Shown here one piece after another: positions 6,471 through 14,092 of a stretch of DNA of 25,447 nucleotides. Under the pieces are notes generated by a model. That model made no database searches. It saw only the letters and a program-made list of their open reading frames with translations, and was not told the DNA's origin. Made by a program: the position numbers and the translations under genes. How positions within the stretch are numbered: the stretch's first letter is position 1; the number at the start of each line of letters is the position of its first letter. Source of the stretch: Ruthenibacterium sp. (GTDB lineage: Bacteria; Bacillota; Clostridia; Oscillospirales; Ruminococcaceae); contig JAHHSK010000028.1 in the NCBI GenBank assembly GCA_020025255.1, forward strand, positions 1 to 25,447, read 5' to 3'.

Positions 6471-7355
6471 ATGAAGGGAATCATTCTGGCGGGCGGCGCA
6501 GGCACGCGCTTGTATCCGCTGACCATGGTTACATCCAAACAGCTTTTGCCGGTATACGATAAGCCCATGATCTATTACCCGCTTTCGACGCTGATGCTTG
6601 CGGGCATCCGCGATATCCTCATCATCTCGACACCGGAAGATACGCCGCGCTTTGAATCGCTTTTGGGCGACGGAAGCCAGTTCGGCATCCGGCTTTCGTA
6701 TAAGGTGCAGCCATCGCCCGATGGGCTTGCGCAGGCGTTTTTGCTGGGCGAAGAATTCATCGCGGGCGAAGCGTGCGCCATGGTGCTGGGGGATAATATC
6801 TTTTACGGCAACGGCTTTTCCAAGCTGCTGCGCGCCGCAGCGGAAAATGCACAGCAGGGGCGGGCAACGGTGTTCGGCTATTATGTCAATGACCCCGAAC
6901 GCTTTGGCATCGTGGAATTTGATGATGCGGGCAAGGTGGTTTCCGTGGAGGAAAAGCCGCAGCATCCGAAATCGAATTATGCCATTACCGGCCTTTACTT
7001 TTATGATAACCGTGTGACGCAGCTGGCAAAGCAGGTCAAGCCCTCGGCGCGCGGGGAACTGGAGATCACGACGCTCAACGAGCTGTATCTGCACAAGGGT
7101 GATCTGGATGTTCAGCTGCTGGGGCGCGGCTTTGCGTGGCTGGATACCGGCACCATGGACAGCCTTGTGGATGCGGCGGATTTTGTGCGCATGGTGGAAA
7201 AGCGTCAGGGCATCAAAATTTCCGCACCGGAAGAGATCGCCTATAAAAACGGCTGGATCAGCCGCGAAAAGCTGCTGGAAAGTGCCGAGCGCTATGGAAA
7301 AAGCCCGTACGGCCAGCACCTGAAGAGCGTGGCGGAAGATAAGATCCGGTATTGA
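6471..7355 (+). CDS. rfbA: Glucose-1-phosphate thymidylyltransferase
   Basis: The 294-aa enzyme joins dTTP and glucose-1-phosphate to give dTDP-glucose, the first step of dTDP-L-rhamnose synthesis. The nucleotide-binding loop LAGGAGTRLYPLT is at 6-18, followed by SKQLLPVYDKPMIYYPLS (22-39) and the LGDN metal site at 106-109. Length is that of RmlA. ATG 6471 is chosen because AAGGAG lies about 9 nt upstream and residue 1 falls just before the conserved loop; a nearby ATG at 6462 is too close to that site. It is followed by rfbD and rfbB in the same direction. Confidence 0.95.
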   Translation: MKGIILAGGAGTRLYPLTMVTSKQLLPVYDKPMIYYPLSTLMLAGIRDILIISTPEDTPRFESLLGDGSQFGIRLSYKVQPSPDGLAQAFLLGEEFIAGEACAMVLGDNIFYGNGFSKLLRAAAENAQQGRATVFGYYVNDPERFGIVEFDDAGKVVSVEEKPQHPKSNYAITGLYFYDNRVTQLAKQVKPSARGELEITTLNELYLHKGDLDVQLLGRGFAWLDTGTMDSLVDAADFVRMVEKRQGIKISAPEEIAYKNGWISREKLLESAERYGKSPYGQHLKSVAEDKIRY

Positions 7356-7429
7356 ATTTGGAACAGCGGCTTGAATTTCGATCAAACCGTTCCGGCACCC
7401 ATAGTGCCGAGAAAGGAAAGGAAATCGCA

Positions 7430-8332
7430 ATGAAAATACTGATTACAGGCGCAAACGGGCAGCTTGGCACAGAGCTGCGCCGCTGCCTTTCCGAAGGCAG
7501 AACCGAGCTTGGCGTCCTGCCGGTAAAGCTGCAGCGGGCAACCGTGCTTGCAACGGATGTGGATACCCTTGATATCACCAACCGGCATGAGGTGGCGGCA
7601 TTTGTGCGGCATCATGCGCCGGATGCGATCATTTCGTGCGCGGCGTTCACGAATGTGGACGGCTGCGAAGTGAACCGCGAGGCCGCCTACGCCGTAAACG
7701 CGATCGGCGCGCGCAATCTTGCCATGGCGGCAGAGGAGATCGGCGCAAAGCTGGTGCATGTTTCCACGGATTACGTCTTTTCCGGCGATGCATCCGAGCC
7801 GGTGTGGGAATACGAAACCCCCGCGCCGCAATCGGTGTACGGCAAAACAAAGCTTTTGGGCGAACAGTATGTGCAGCAGTTCTGCACGCATTACTTCATC
7901 GTGCGCACGGCATGGCTGTACGGCTATGCGGGCAATAACTTTGTCAAAACCATGATGCGCCTTGCAAGGCAGAACGGCAGCGTGACGGTGGTGAACGATC
8001 AGCTCGGCAACCCGACCAATGCCGCCGATCTTGCGCACGAAATATTGAACCTGCTTGTCACCAAGGAATACGGGGTGTACCACTGCACGGGCGAGGGCAT
8101 CTGCTCGTGGTTTGATTTTGCATCGGAAATCATCCGTCTTGCGGGCATCCCGGCACAGGTGAAGCCCTGCACGACACAGGAATTCACGGCAAATGCAAAC
8201 AAAAAGATCGCGCCGCGTCCGGCGTATTCGGCCTTGCAAAATGCCATGCTCAGCGCGACGATCGGCAACGAAATGCGCGGCTGGAAGGATGCGCTGGCCA
8301 GCTTTTTTGAACACTATAAACCGGAGGAATGA
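7430..8332 (+). CDS. rfbD: dTDP-4-dehydrorhamnose reductase
   Basis: The 300-aa short-chain reductase reduces dTDP-4-keto-L-rhamnose to dTDP-L-rhamnose with NAD(P)H, the last pathway step. The Rossmann loop TGANGQLG is at 6-13, the STDYVFSG block at 112-119, and the catalytic YGKTK (Tyr137, Lys141) at 137-141. ATG 7430 follows an AAGGAAA site, 74 nt after rfbA. The stop lies 4 nt before the rfbB start, so the two are probably translated together. Its substrate needs the RfbC epimerase, which is not encoded in this window. Confidence 0.95.
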   Translation: MKILITGANGQLGTELRRCLSEGRTELGVLPVKLQRATVLATDVDTLDITNRHEVAAFVRHHAPDAIISCAAFTNVDGCEVNREAAYAVNAIGARNLAMAAEEIGAKLVHVSTDYVFSGDASEPVWEYETPAPQSVYGKTKLLGEQYVQQFCTHYFIVRTAWLYGYAGNNFVKTMMRLARQNGSVTVVNDQLGNPTNAADLAHEILNLLVTKEYGVYHCTGEGICSWFDFASEIIRLAGIPAQVKPCTTQEFTANANKKIAPRPAYSALQNAMLSATIGNEMRGWKDALASFFEHYKPEE

Positions 8333-8336
8333 TTCC

Positions 8337-9392
8337 ATGAAAACCTATCTTGTAACAGGCGGTGCAGGGTTTATCGGTTCCAACTTTGTGCTGTATATGC
8401 TGAACAAATATCCCGAAATCAAGATCGTGAATGTCGATAAGCTGACGTATGCGGGCAATCTGGAAAACCTCAAGAGCATCGAGGGGGATGACCGCCATGT
8501 GTTCGTGCAGGCGGATATCTGCGACCGCGAAGCGATCACCGACTTGTTCCGTCAGTATGATTTTGATTTCGTCATCAACTTTGCCGCGGAAAGCCATGTG
8601 GACCGCAGCATCACGAACCCGGAAATCTTTGTGCAGACCAATGTGGAAGGCACGGTGAACATGCTGCAATGCGCAAAGAATGCATGGTATCACAACGGCA
8701 GCTGGCTGCCGGGGAAAAAATACCTTCAGGTTTCCACGGATGAAGTGTACGGCAGCCTCGGTGAAACGGGCTATTTCACCGAAACAACGCCGCTTGATCC
8801 GCACAGCCCGTATTCCGCAAGCAAAACAAGCGCGGATCTGTTCGTCAAGGCGTTCGGGGATACCTACGGCATGCCGGTCAACATCACGCGCTGCTCAAAT
8901 AACTATGGGCCGTACCAGTTCCCGGAAAAGCTGATCCCGCTGATGATCCACAACGCAAAGACGAAAAAGGCTCTGCCGATTTACGGCGATGGCATGAACG
9001 TGCGCGATTGGCTGTATGTGGAGGATCACTGCAAGGCGATCGATATGGTGGCAAACAGCGGACGGCTGGGCGAAGTGTACAACATCGGCGGGCACAACGA
9101 ACGCCCCAACATCTTTATCGTGAAAAAGATCATCGAGCTTCTGCATGATACGCTCGACGCTTCGATCGACGAAACGCTGATTCAATATGTCGAGGATCGC
9201 AAAGGGCACGACCGCCGCTACGGCATCGACCCGGAAAAAATCAAAAATGAGCTGGGCTGGTATCCCGAAACCACGTTTGAAGTGGGCATCGAAAAGACGA
9301 TCCACTGGTATCTGGAGCATGAGGACTGGATGAACAATGTAACCAGCGGCGAATATCAGAAGTATTATGAAGAAATGTATAAGAATAAATAA
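8337..9392 (+). CDS. rfbB: dTDP-glucose 4,6-dehydratase
   Basis: The 351-aa extended SDR enzyme converts dTDP-glucose to dTDP-4-keto-6-deoxyglucose, step two of the rhamnose pathway. TGGAGFIG at 7-14 binds NAD. AAESHVDRSI (83-92) and STDEVYG (133-139, with the Asp-Glu pair) are typical of RmlB, and the catalytic YSASK is at 159-163. GGAGG overlapping the end of rfbD serves ATG 8337. It is the last gene of the operon, and a strong terminator follows 25 bp after the stop. Confidence 0.96.
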   Translation: MKTYLVTGGAGFIGSNFVLYMLNKYPEIKIVNVDKLTYAGNLENLKSIEGDDRHVFVQADICDREAITDLFRQYDFDFVINFAAESHVDRSITNPEIFVQTNVEGTVNMLQCAKNAWYHNGSWLPGKKYLQVSTDEVYGSLGETGYFTETTPLDPHSPYSASKTSADLFVKAFGDTYGMPVNITRCSNNYGPYQFPEKLIPLMIHNAKTKKALPIYGDGMNVRDWLYVEDHCKAIDMVANSGRLGEVYNIGGHNERPNIFIVKKIIELLHDTLDASIDETLIQYVEDRKGHDRRYGIDPEKIKNELGWYPETTFEVGIEKTIHWYLEHEDWMNNVTSGEYQKYYEEMYKNK

Positions 9393-9411
9393 ATAATACA
9401 ATTTGTATTAT
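9393..9411. repeat. 19-bp perfect palindrome after rfbB
   Basis: ATAATACAA-T-TTGTATTAT begins directly after the rfbB stop codon and 7 bp ahead of the terminator stem. It could be an operator or an extra RNA stem protecting the 3' end. Confidence 0.5.
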
Positions 9412-9417
9412 CAAGAG

Positions 9418-9453
9418 AAAATGCGCCCTTCCGTACAGGAAGGGCGCATTTTT
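9418..9453 (+). terminator. Terminator of the rhamnose operon
   Basis: A 15-bp perfect stem (9418-9432 with 9438-9452) containing TGCGCCCTTCC/GGAAGGGCGCA and a 5-nt loop ends in five Ts. Confidence 0.95.
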
Positions 9454-9613
9454 GCACGCTGCGCGGGCAGATGCGGTGCGGTGTTTGCGGCGCGTGGAAG
9501 AGGGGAAAGTGCCCCGGGCAGGCACGCCGCAGCAGCTTTGGAAAAGCGCAGAACCCGCCCGCCGAAAGAGCCGCTTTACACAGCACGCTGCGCACGACGG
9601 CGATAAAGGACAT
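9454..9613. other. Convergent intergenic spacer
   Basis: About 160 bp of GC-rich sequence between the converging rfb and proS terminators. Short open frames exist on both strands but none has a ribosome-binding site or recognisable product. Confidence 0.5.
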
Positions 9614-9645
9614 AAAAAATCCCGATGCATGGGATGCATCGGGAT
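9614..9645 (-). terminator. Terminator of proS
   Basis: A 12-bp perfect stem ATCCCGATGCAT/ATGCATCGGGAT (9645-9634 with 9630-9619) with a 3-nt loop is followed on the - strand by a T-run (A at 9614-9619). Confidence 0.88.
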
Positions 9646-9689
9646 AGGCAGACGGTGAAATTTTTAAAGGTCGGCGCAAAGCAGAAAAA

Positions 9690-11126
9690 TCAATATGCCT
9701 TGCCCCAGATGACCATTTTCTTTGCCGGCTTGCCGCAAATGGGGCAGACATCGGAAAGCGATTCCTGTGCGAACGGCATGCAGCGGCTGGAAAGGCCGGC
9801 CTTTTCCTTCATGGCCTCTTCACAGGCAAGCTCGCCGCACCACATCGTCTTGATATAGCCGTTTTCCCCGTTGGCGTGTTCCAGGATCTCATCCATAGTG
9901 GTGCACGCCCAGGTGCGATTTTCGCGGTTTTCTTGCGCACGGGCAAAAATAGCCGCAGCCAGAGTATCCAGCAGTTCGGGGATCGCCGTTTCCAGATCGT
10001 TCAGGCTGACGAAGGTTTTTTCGCGGTTGTCGCGGCGGACAAGGACGCACTGATCCTTTTCGATATCCTTCGGCCCGATCTCAAGGCGCAGCGGCACGCC
10101 CTTCATTTCCCACTGGGCAAACTTCCAGCCCGGAGAATTTTCGCTGTCGTCCAGCTTCACGCGCACGAACTTGGAAAGGCGGGCACGCAGCTCTTCGGCC
10201 TTTTCCAGAACGCCGGGCTTGTGGGCGGCAACGGGCACGATCACAACCTGATAGGGCGCGATCGCCGGCGGCAGAATCAAGCCTTCGTCATCGCCATGCG
10301 TCATGATGATCGCGCCGATCAGGCGCGTGGTGACACCCCAGCTTGTCTGGAACGGATACTGCAGCGTGTTGTCGCGGCCGGAAAACTGCACGCCGAACGC
10401 GCGCGAGAAGCCGTCACCGAAATAGTGGCTTGTGCCGCTTTGCAGCGCCTTGCCGTCGTGCATCATGGCTTCGATCGTGTAGGTGGCCTCTGCGCCTGCA
10501 AATTTTTCCTTATCGGTCTTTTTGCCGCGGATGACCGGGATATTGAGCTGATGCTCGCAGAAATCGGCGTAGATGTTCAGCATCATTTCGGTTTCTGCAA
10601 TGGCTTCTTCGGCGGTTTCGTGAATGGTGTGTCCTTCCTGCCACCAGAATTCCCGCGTGCGCAAAAACGGGCGGGTGGTTTTTTCCCAGCGCACGACACT
10701 GCACCACTGGTTGTACTTCATGGGCAGCTCGCGGTAGGAATGAAGCACATGGGCAAAATGATCGCAGAACAGCGTTTCACTGGTAGGGCGCACGCAAAGA
10801 CGATCCTCCAGCGGTTCCGAACCGCCCATGGTGACCCATGCAACCTCCGGGGCAAAGCCTTCCACATGATCTTTTTCTTTCTGCAGCAGGCTTTCCGGAA
10901 TGAACATGGGCATGGCAACGTTTTCGTGCCCGGTTTCCTTAAAGCGCTTGTCCAGCAGATGCATGATGTTTTCCCAAATCGCATACCCGTACGGGCGAAG
11001 GATCATGCAGCCCTTTACCGTAGAATAATCCACAAGCTCTGCTTTCAGGCAGATGTCGGTATACCATTGGGTAAAGTCTTCGTTGATGGGGGTAATGGCC
11101 TCTACCATTTTTTTGTTCTGACTCAT
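9690..11126 (-). CDS. proS: Prolyl-tRNA synthetase, archaeal/eukaryotic type
   Basis: The 478-aa class II synthetase charges tRNA-Pro in the cytoplasm. It lacks the insertion (editing) domain of the long bacterial form and ends in a zinc-type C-terminal domain with CGELACE, CPICGK and the terminal WGKAY, hallmarks of the short archaeal/eukaryotic-like (ProS type 3) enzyme. Class II motifs are visible, including RPTSETLFCDHF and WEKTTRPFLRTREFWWQEGH. ATG 11126 has AGGAG upstream; an open frame continues further upstream across the acpP terminator but is not coding. No T-box leader is visible. Transcription probably comes from read-through or a weak promoter behind acpP. Confidence 0.95.
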   Translation of the reverse strand: MSQNKKMVEAITPINEDFTQWYTDICLKAELVDYSTVKGCMILRPYGYAIWENIMHLLDKRFKETGHENVAMPMFIPESLLQKEKDHVEGFAPEVAWVTMGGSEPLEDRLCVRPTSETLFCDHFAHVLHSYRELPMKYNQWCSVVRWEKTTRPFLRTREFWWQEGHTIHETAEEAIAETEMMLNIYADFCEHQLNIPVIRGKKTDKEKFAGAEATYTIEAMMHDGKALQSGTSHYFGDGFSRAFGVQFSGRDNTLQYPFQTSWGVTTRLIGAIIMTHGDDEGLILPPAIAPYQVVIVPVAAHKPGVLEKAEELRARLSKFVRVKLDDSENSPGWKFAQWEMKGVPLRLEIGPKDIEKDQCVLVRRDNREKTFVSLNDLETAIPELLDTLAAAIFARAQENRENRTWACTTMDEILEHANGENGYIKTMWCGELACEEAMKEKAGLSSRCMPFAQESLSDVCPICGKPAKKMVIWGKAY

Positions 11127-11177
11127 TGTTACAGACTCCTCTTCTTGCAAAAGGGCACCGATGCACCCCGGAACATT

Positions 11178-11207
11178 AAAAAATCCCCCAGCGGCACGCA
11201 TGGGGGA
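11178..11207 (-). terminator. Terminator or attenuator between acpP and proS
   Basis: On the - strand TCCCCCA (11207-11201) pairs with TGGGGGA (11190-11184) over a 10-nt loop, followed by six Ts (11183-11178). Confidence 0.8.
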
Positions 11208-11228
11208 AGCGTCTACAAATCAAAATCC

Positions 11229-11456
11229 TTAAGAATTTTCTTCGATATAGCGGACAACGTCACCGACCGTGCGGAAATTTTCGATTTGGTCGTCCGGAAC
11301 TTCCAAATGGAACTCGTCCTCAAGGCTCATTACCAGATCGACAATATCCAGGCTGTCAGCCTCCAGGTCATCCAGAATGTCCGAATCCATAGTTACACTT
11401 TCTTCATCCAGATCAAGCTGATCGCAGAGGATATCACGGATGCGCTCAAAAATCAT
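11229..11456 (-). CDS. acpP: Acyl carrier protein
   Basis: The 75-aa acidic four-helix protein carries the 4'-phosphopantetheine attachment motif DSL at 34-36 (Ser35) within LEADSLDIVDLVMSLED. It carries growing acyl chains in fatty acid synthesis. GGAGGG lies 8-12 nt before ATG 11456. It is a monocistron-like gene with its own promoter upstream and a hairpin terminator downstream. It could instead be a specialised carrier protein, since no fab genes are adjacent, but the sequence is a standard AcpP. Confidence 0.92.
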   Translation of the reverse strand: MIFERIRDILCDQLDLDEESVTMDSDILDDLEADSLDIVDLVMSLEDEFHLEVPDDQIENFRTVGDVVRYIEENS

Positions 11457-11515
11457 GACTTAATTCCCTCCAAAAAATATATAACGCGGCAAAAGCCGTG
11501 TAAGGTCATATAAAG

Positions 11516-11544
11516 TTTATATCGTGTTTTTCATAGGATGTCAA
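11516..11544 (-). promoter_or_regulatory. Promoter of acpP
   Basis: On the - strand a perfect TTGACA (11544-11539), a 17-bp spacer and TATAAA (11521-11516) lie about 60 bp upstream of the start codon. A small CGGC-AAAA-GCCG hairpin (11487-11498) lies in the leader. Confidence 0.8.
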
Positions 11545-11631
11545 GGGGAATCGGCAAATATTTTCCTGGAAGGCGGGATATCCGGGCAAACCGGGAAAAG
11601 AAACCCCGGCATCACAAGGGGCTTGCAGCAC
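11545..11631. other. Chromosome-prophage junction region
   Basis: A short stretch between the acpP promoter and the phage terminator. No gene is seen. The left attachment site of the prophage should lie here, but it cannot be located without the other end. Confidence 0.35.
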
Positions 11632-11662
11632 AAAAAAGGCCGCACATGGGGTGCGGCCTTTT
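11632..11662 (-). terminator. Terminator of the phage late operon
   Basis: A 12-bp stem AAAAGGCCGCAC/GTGCGGCCTTTT (11634-11645 with 11651-11662), loop ATGGG, has six A at 11632-11637 that read as T on the - strand, 19 bp past the holin stop. It could also work weakly on the + strand. Confidence 0.88.
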
Positions 11663-11680
11663 GCTGCGCTGCAAGCAGCA

Positions 11681-11893
11681 TCAGAATACAAACGGGGCGG
11701 TTTCCTCGGAATGACTGCGCTGTTCGGACTGTGTGCCGAAATAGAATGCGACCACCATGGTAACGATATTCATCACAACATCCTGTCCGATGCTGCCTTT
11801 CACGGCAAGCACGGTGAATACGGTCATCACGGTCAGCGTCACAAGGGTTTTTACCTTGAGCAGTGCGGCAAGGTTTTTGGCAAAGGGGTTCAC
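11681..11893 (-). CDS. Phage holin
   Basis: The 70-aa protein has two hydrophobic segments (about 15-31 and 38-53) separated by a short GSIGQD turn and a charged C-terminal tail, the usual shape of a class II holin. It would form membrane lesions that release the endolysin. The start is GTG at 11893-11891, overlapping the preceding stop in a GTGA arrangement. It is the last gene of the late operon, followed by the terminator. Confidence 0.85.
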   Translation of the reverse strand: MNPFAKNLAALLKVKTLVTLTVMTVFTVLAVKGSIGQDVVMNIVTMVVAFYFGTQSEQRSHSEETAPFVF

Positions 11894-12102
11894 TCGATCA
11901 CCTCCTCGCGCAGTTCATCGATGCGCTTGTGTGCACTTTTGGCACTTTCCTCTACACGGTACATGCGCTCGATCAGGTTGTTGTGCCGATTCACTTTTTC
12001 TTCCATGCTTTTGATGCGTGCCGTCAGCCCGCCGTAAATCGACCCCAAGGAAACGGCATACAAAACGATCTGAAACCAAAATTCGCTTGAAAACTGCGGC
12101 AT
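11890..12102 (-). CDS. Membrane-anchored coiled-coil protein of the lysis cassette
   Basis: The 70-aa protein has one N-terminal membrane segment (about 8-27) and a charged helical tail (30-70) with heptad-like spacing, such as RIKSMEEKVNRHNNLIERMY. This layout resembles XhlA-type holin accessory proteins of Gram-positive phages. ATG 12102 follows AAAGGAGGAG closely. It lies between endolysin and holin and overlaps the holin start by 4 nt. A role as holin partner or antiholin is inferred from position. Confidence 0.75.
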   Translation of the reverse strand: MPQFSSEFWFQIVLYAVSLGSIYGGLTARIKSMEEKVNRHNNLIERMYRVEESAKSAHKRIDELREEVIE

Positions 12103-12133
12103 GGCTCCTCCTTTCTGCGCGGCAGCATCCGGC

Positions 12134-12781
12134 TCAGCGCTTGACGGATACAAATGCGTCAATGCCCTTTGCTTTTAACGTGGCGGCATAGGCATCGGCA
12201 TTTTCTTTGGAACGGAATGCCCCGGCCTGTACGGTGTAAAGGGGGCTGGAAGGCGGTGTCGGCTGTTTGTTCGGTGCGCAGGCATTGTTATAATACGAGC
12301 TTACATGTGCAAGGAAGGTATCCCAGCTGTAAGGCTCCCCGGCGCGGATGCGCCGCGGGCAGTTTTTGCCCGACCAATGGTTGTGCTGCACCACATTCGC
12401 AAGCGGAATGTGATGCCGCTGCATCAATTCGGCAGTCAGCCGCGCGGCGTTTTCGGTTGCGTCGGCAAGGCTGCTTTCGGGGTTTTCACAGATTTCAATG
12501 GCAAGGCTTTTGCGGTTCCCGGTGCCGTTTGCGCCATCCCCTGCATGCCATGCAATTTCGTTTTCCGGGATGATGCGCACAATGGTGCGGTCATCCACTG
12601 CAAAATGATAGCTGACGGTATGCTTCGCCCCTGCGCCGCGCAGGTATTTTGCATGGTTGACAGCGCCTGCACCGCGGTTTTGGTTGGCGGTGTTGTGGAT
12701 CGTGATGTACTGCGGCGTCATGGCGCTGCCGGGACGTGCCGGGGTGCCGGGGCGTGCGTGAAGATCAGTAATGGTAATCAT
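12134..12781 (-). CDS. Endolysin: N-acetylmuramoyl-L-alanine amidase with SPOR-like tail
   Basis: The 215-aa protein has an Amidase_2 domain (about 1-165) that cuts the bond between muramic acid and the stem peptide. Zinc ligands are His29 (in TIHNT), His133 (in VQHNHW) and, in the Cys variant, Cys141 (in GKNCPR). A proline-rich linker (about 170-180) leads to LYTVQAGAFRSKENADAYAA (181-200), which matches the first half of a SPOR peptidoglycan-binding domain. At about 35 aa it is half the usual SPOR size. There is no signal peptide, so export through the holin is expected. AAAGGA precedes the ATG. Confidence 0.93.
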   Translation of the reverse strand: MITITDLHARPGTPARPGSAMTPQYITIHNTANQNRGAGAVNHAKYLRGAGAKHTVSYHFAVDDRTIVRIIPENEIAWHAGDGANGTGNRKSLAIEICENPESSLADATENAARLTAELMQRHHIPLANVVQHNHWSGKNCPRRIRAGEPYSWDTFLAHVSSYYNNACAPNKQPTPPSSPLYTVQAGAFRSKENADAYAATLKAKGIDAFVSVKR

Positions 12782-12822
12782 AGTATCGTTCCTTTCTTTT
12801 TGTTTTTATGGATTGCGGCGTT

Positions 12823-13200
12823 TCATTCCCCGAAGATCCGCTCGCCCAGCGTTACGGACAGCCTGCGCCCGTATACGGCGGGCGTATCGGCTGTTGCGGG
12901 CGCGGTTTCCTCTTCCTGGTCGATCCATTCCCCCACGATCGAAAACGCGGCAAACTCCTTGCACGCCACGCCCGCAAGCTGTGCATCCGCGGTAAGGGCG
13001 GTTTCGTTTTCGGGATAATACACCGTCAGGCGGGCAAGGTTTTCTTCGCGGAACGCCGCGCGGATCGCTTCAAACCGCGGCTGCTCTTCGGCAAACCACA
13101 GCCGCAGCGTGCGCCGCTGCCGCCCGCGCATCACTCCGGTGCCCTCCTGCGGCGGTTCGATCGTGAACTTGTGCCCGTTTGCAAGCTTTACTACACTCAT
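12823..13200 (-). CDS. Phage protein of unknown function, 125 aa
   Basis: A soluble 125-aa protein with ATG 13200 behind AAGGATG. It is predicted beta-rich, with KLANGHKFTIEPP at the start and VYGRRLSVTLGERIFGE at the end. It lies between the collar protein and the endolysin, so it is probably a late structural or tail-tip protein. I do not recognise a family. Confidence 0.75.
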   Translation of the reverse strand: MSVVKLANGHKFTIEPPQEGTGVMRGRQRRTLRLWFAEEQPRFEAIRAAFREENLARLTVYYPENETALTADAQLAGVACKEFAAFSIVGEWIDQEEETAPATADTPAVYGRRLSVTLGERIFGE

Positions 13201-13217
13201 GCTTTGTCATCCTTTCG

Positions 13218-13736
13218 TTATGCTTTGATGATGTAATTCAAATACAGGCTCGGCTGCATATTGTTGTGCGCTTCTCCCCAGCCCACGGGATCCGTACTCA
13301 TATAGGCAGCGGAGGAATCCTTTGGCGCAGTATATTTTTCATTCATGATGCGGTCGCCTTTTCCGTCACCTGCATAGTGATACACCTGCCCCAGGCGATG
13401 CGAATGACGCGGCATTTCATTTTCCACAAGCGCATGCATCTTTTCGCCCTCCCGCTTGCCCAGCGGATCGGCAGAGCCGTTCACGCCGACGGGCACGCGC
13501 CCGCGCAGATCGGGCAGATTGAAGGTGGTTTTGCCGTCGCCGGAGCCGTATGTCGTACCGATGACGGCAAACAGCTGGGCGTACTGCGTGCGGCTGACGG
13601 CCGCGCCGCTGCACAAAAGCCAGCCGGCGGGCGCGGCCGCGCCCGCAAAGGGAACAACGATCCCCGCGGCGTCTTTCTGCATTTTTGCAAATCTTTCGAT
13701 CAGGATCACTGCAATAGATTTTGCTACTCTTCCCAT
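13218..13736 (-). CDS. Phage tail collar domain protein
   Basis: The 172-aa protein contains the Phage Tail Collar domain. VVPFAGAAAPAGWLLCSG is at 27-44, YAQLFAVIGTTYG at 52-64 and FNLPDLRGRVPVG at 72-84. A histidine-bearing MPRHSH (108-113) follows, and the domain ends NNMQPSLYLNYIIKA. Such domains sit at the tip of tail or microcin-like fibres and bind metal or receptor. ATG 13736 has a GGAGGGG site. It is the last of four appendage genes in a row and probably forms the distal receptor-contact piece. Confidence 0.9.
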   Translation of the reverse strand: MGRVAKSIAVILIERFAKMQKDAAGIVVPFAGAAAPAGWLLCSGAAVSRTQYAQLFAVIGTTYGSGDGKTTFNLPDLRGRVPVGVNGSADPLGKREGEKMHALVENEMPRHSHRLGQVYHYAGDGKGDRIMNEKYTAPKDSSAAYMSTDPVGWGEAHNNMQPSLYLNYIIKA

Positions 13737-13739
13737 GTT

Positions 13740-14075
13740 TTATCCCCTCCTCATAAAAATCTGTACATTTAATGCAGGCTTTGTCGACACAGTCGCCCTG
13801 ATCTGTCCTTCAAGCGGTTCCAATACACCGCAAAGAACTATTTCCGCAGCATTTGCCTGCTCGGCCGATGTGATATACACCTGCGGCTCTGTGTAATCCT
13901 GCGCCGCCCGCATCCCTGTGCAGACAGCTGTCTGCACCCACTTGCTGCCGCTCTGCTGCCATCCTGCAGCCGTAAAAGTGCAGTTAAGGGTCTTGACCTG
14001 CTCTTGTTTGGCATATCTGCCCTCGATCCTCTGCATCGTGTGCTTGAGGTTTTCAAATGATACCCATTTAGCCAT
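13740..14075 (-). CDS. Tail appendage protein with anchor and one repeat module
   Basis: The 111-aa protein has two parts. Residues 1-25 (MAKWVSFENLK...) match the N-terminus of the 280-aa neighbour. Residues 27-110 are a third copy of the module found twice in the 444-aa protein, with NCTFTAAGWQQSGSKWVQTA at 31-50, AAEIVL at 76-81 and IFMRR at 106-110. It is therefore a shuffled fusion of parts seen in its neighbours. ATG 14075 follows AGGTGA; a GTG at 14096 is an alternative overlapping the previous stop. Likely a structural or receptor-contact subunit. Confidence 0.8.
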   Translation of the reverse strand: MAKWVSFENLKHTMQRIEGRYAKQEQVKTLNCTFTAAGWQQSGSKWVQTAVCTGMRAAQDYTEPQVYITSAEQANAAEIVLCGVLEPLEGQIRATVSTKPALNVQIFMRRG

Positions 14076-14092
14076 AAGTTCACCTCTCGGCA

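Noticed and set aside
11127..11228. T-box or other riboswitch upstream of proS
   Set aside because: No T-box consensus or specifier loop is visible; the only structure is a simple terminator hairpin.
9876..11513. 545-aa open frame on the + strand
   Set aside because: Antisense to proS and acpP, both of which are certain; its length reflects the GC-rich codon use of proS.
11545..11631. Prophage attachment site
   Set aside because: It should lie here, but without the other end no matching core can be shown.
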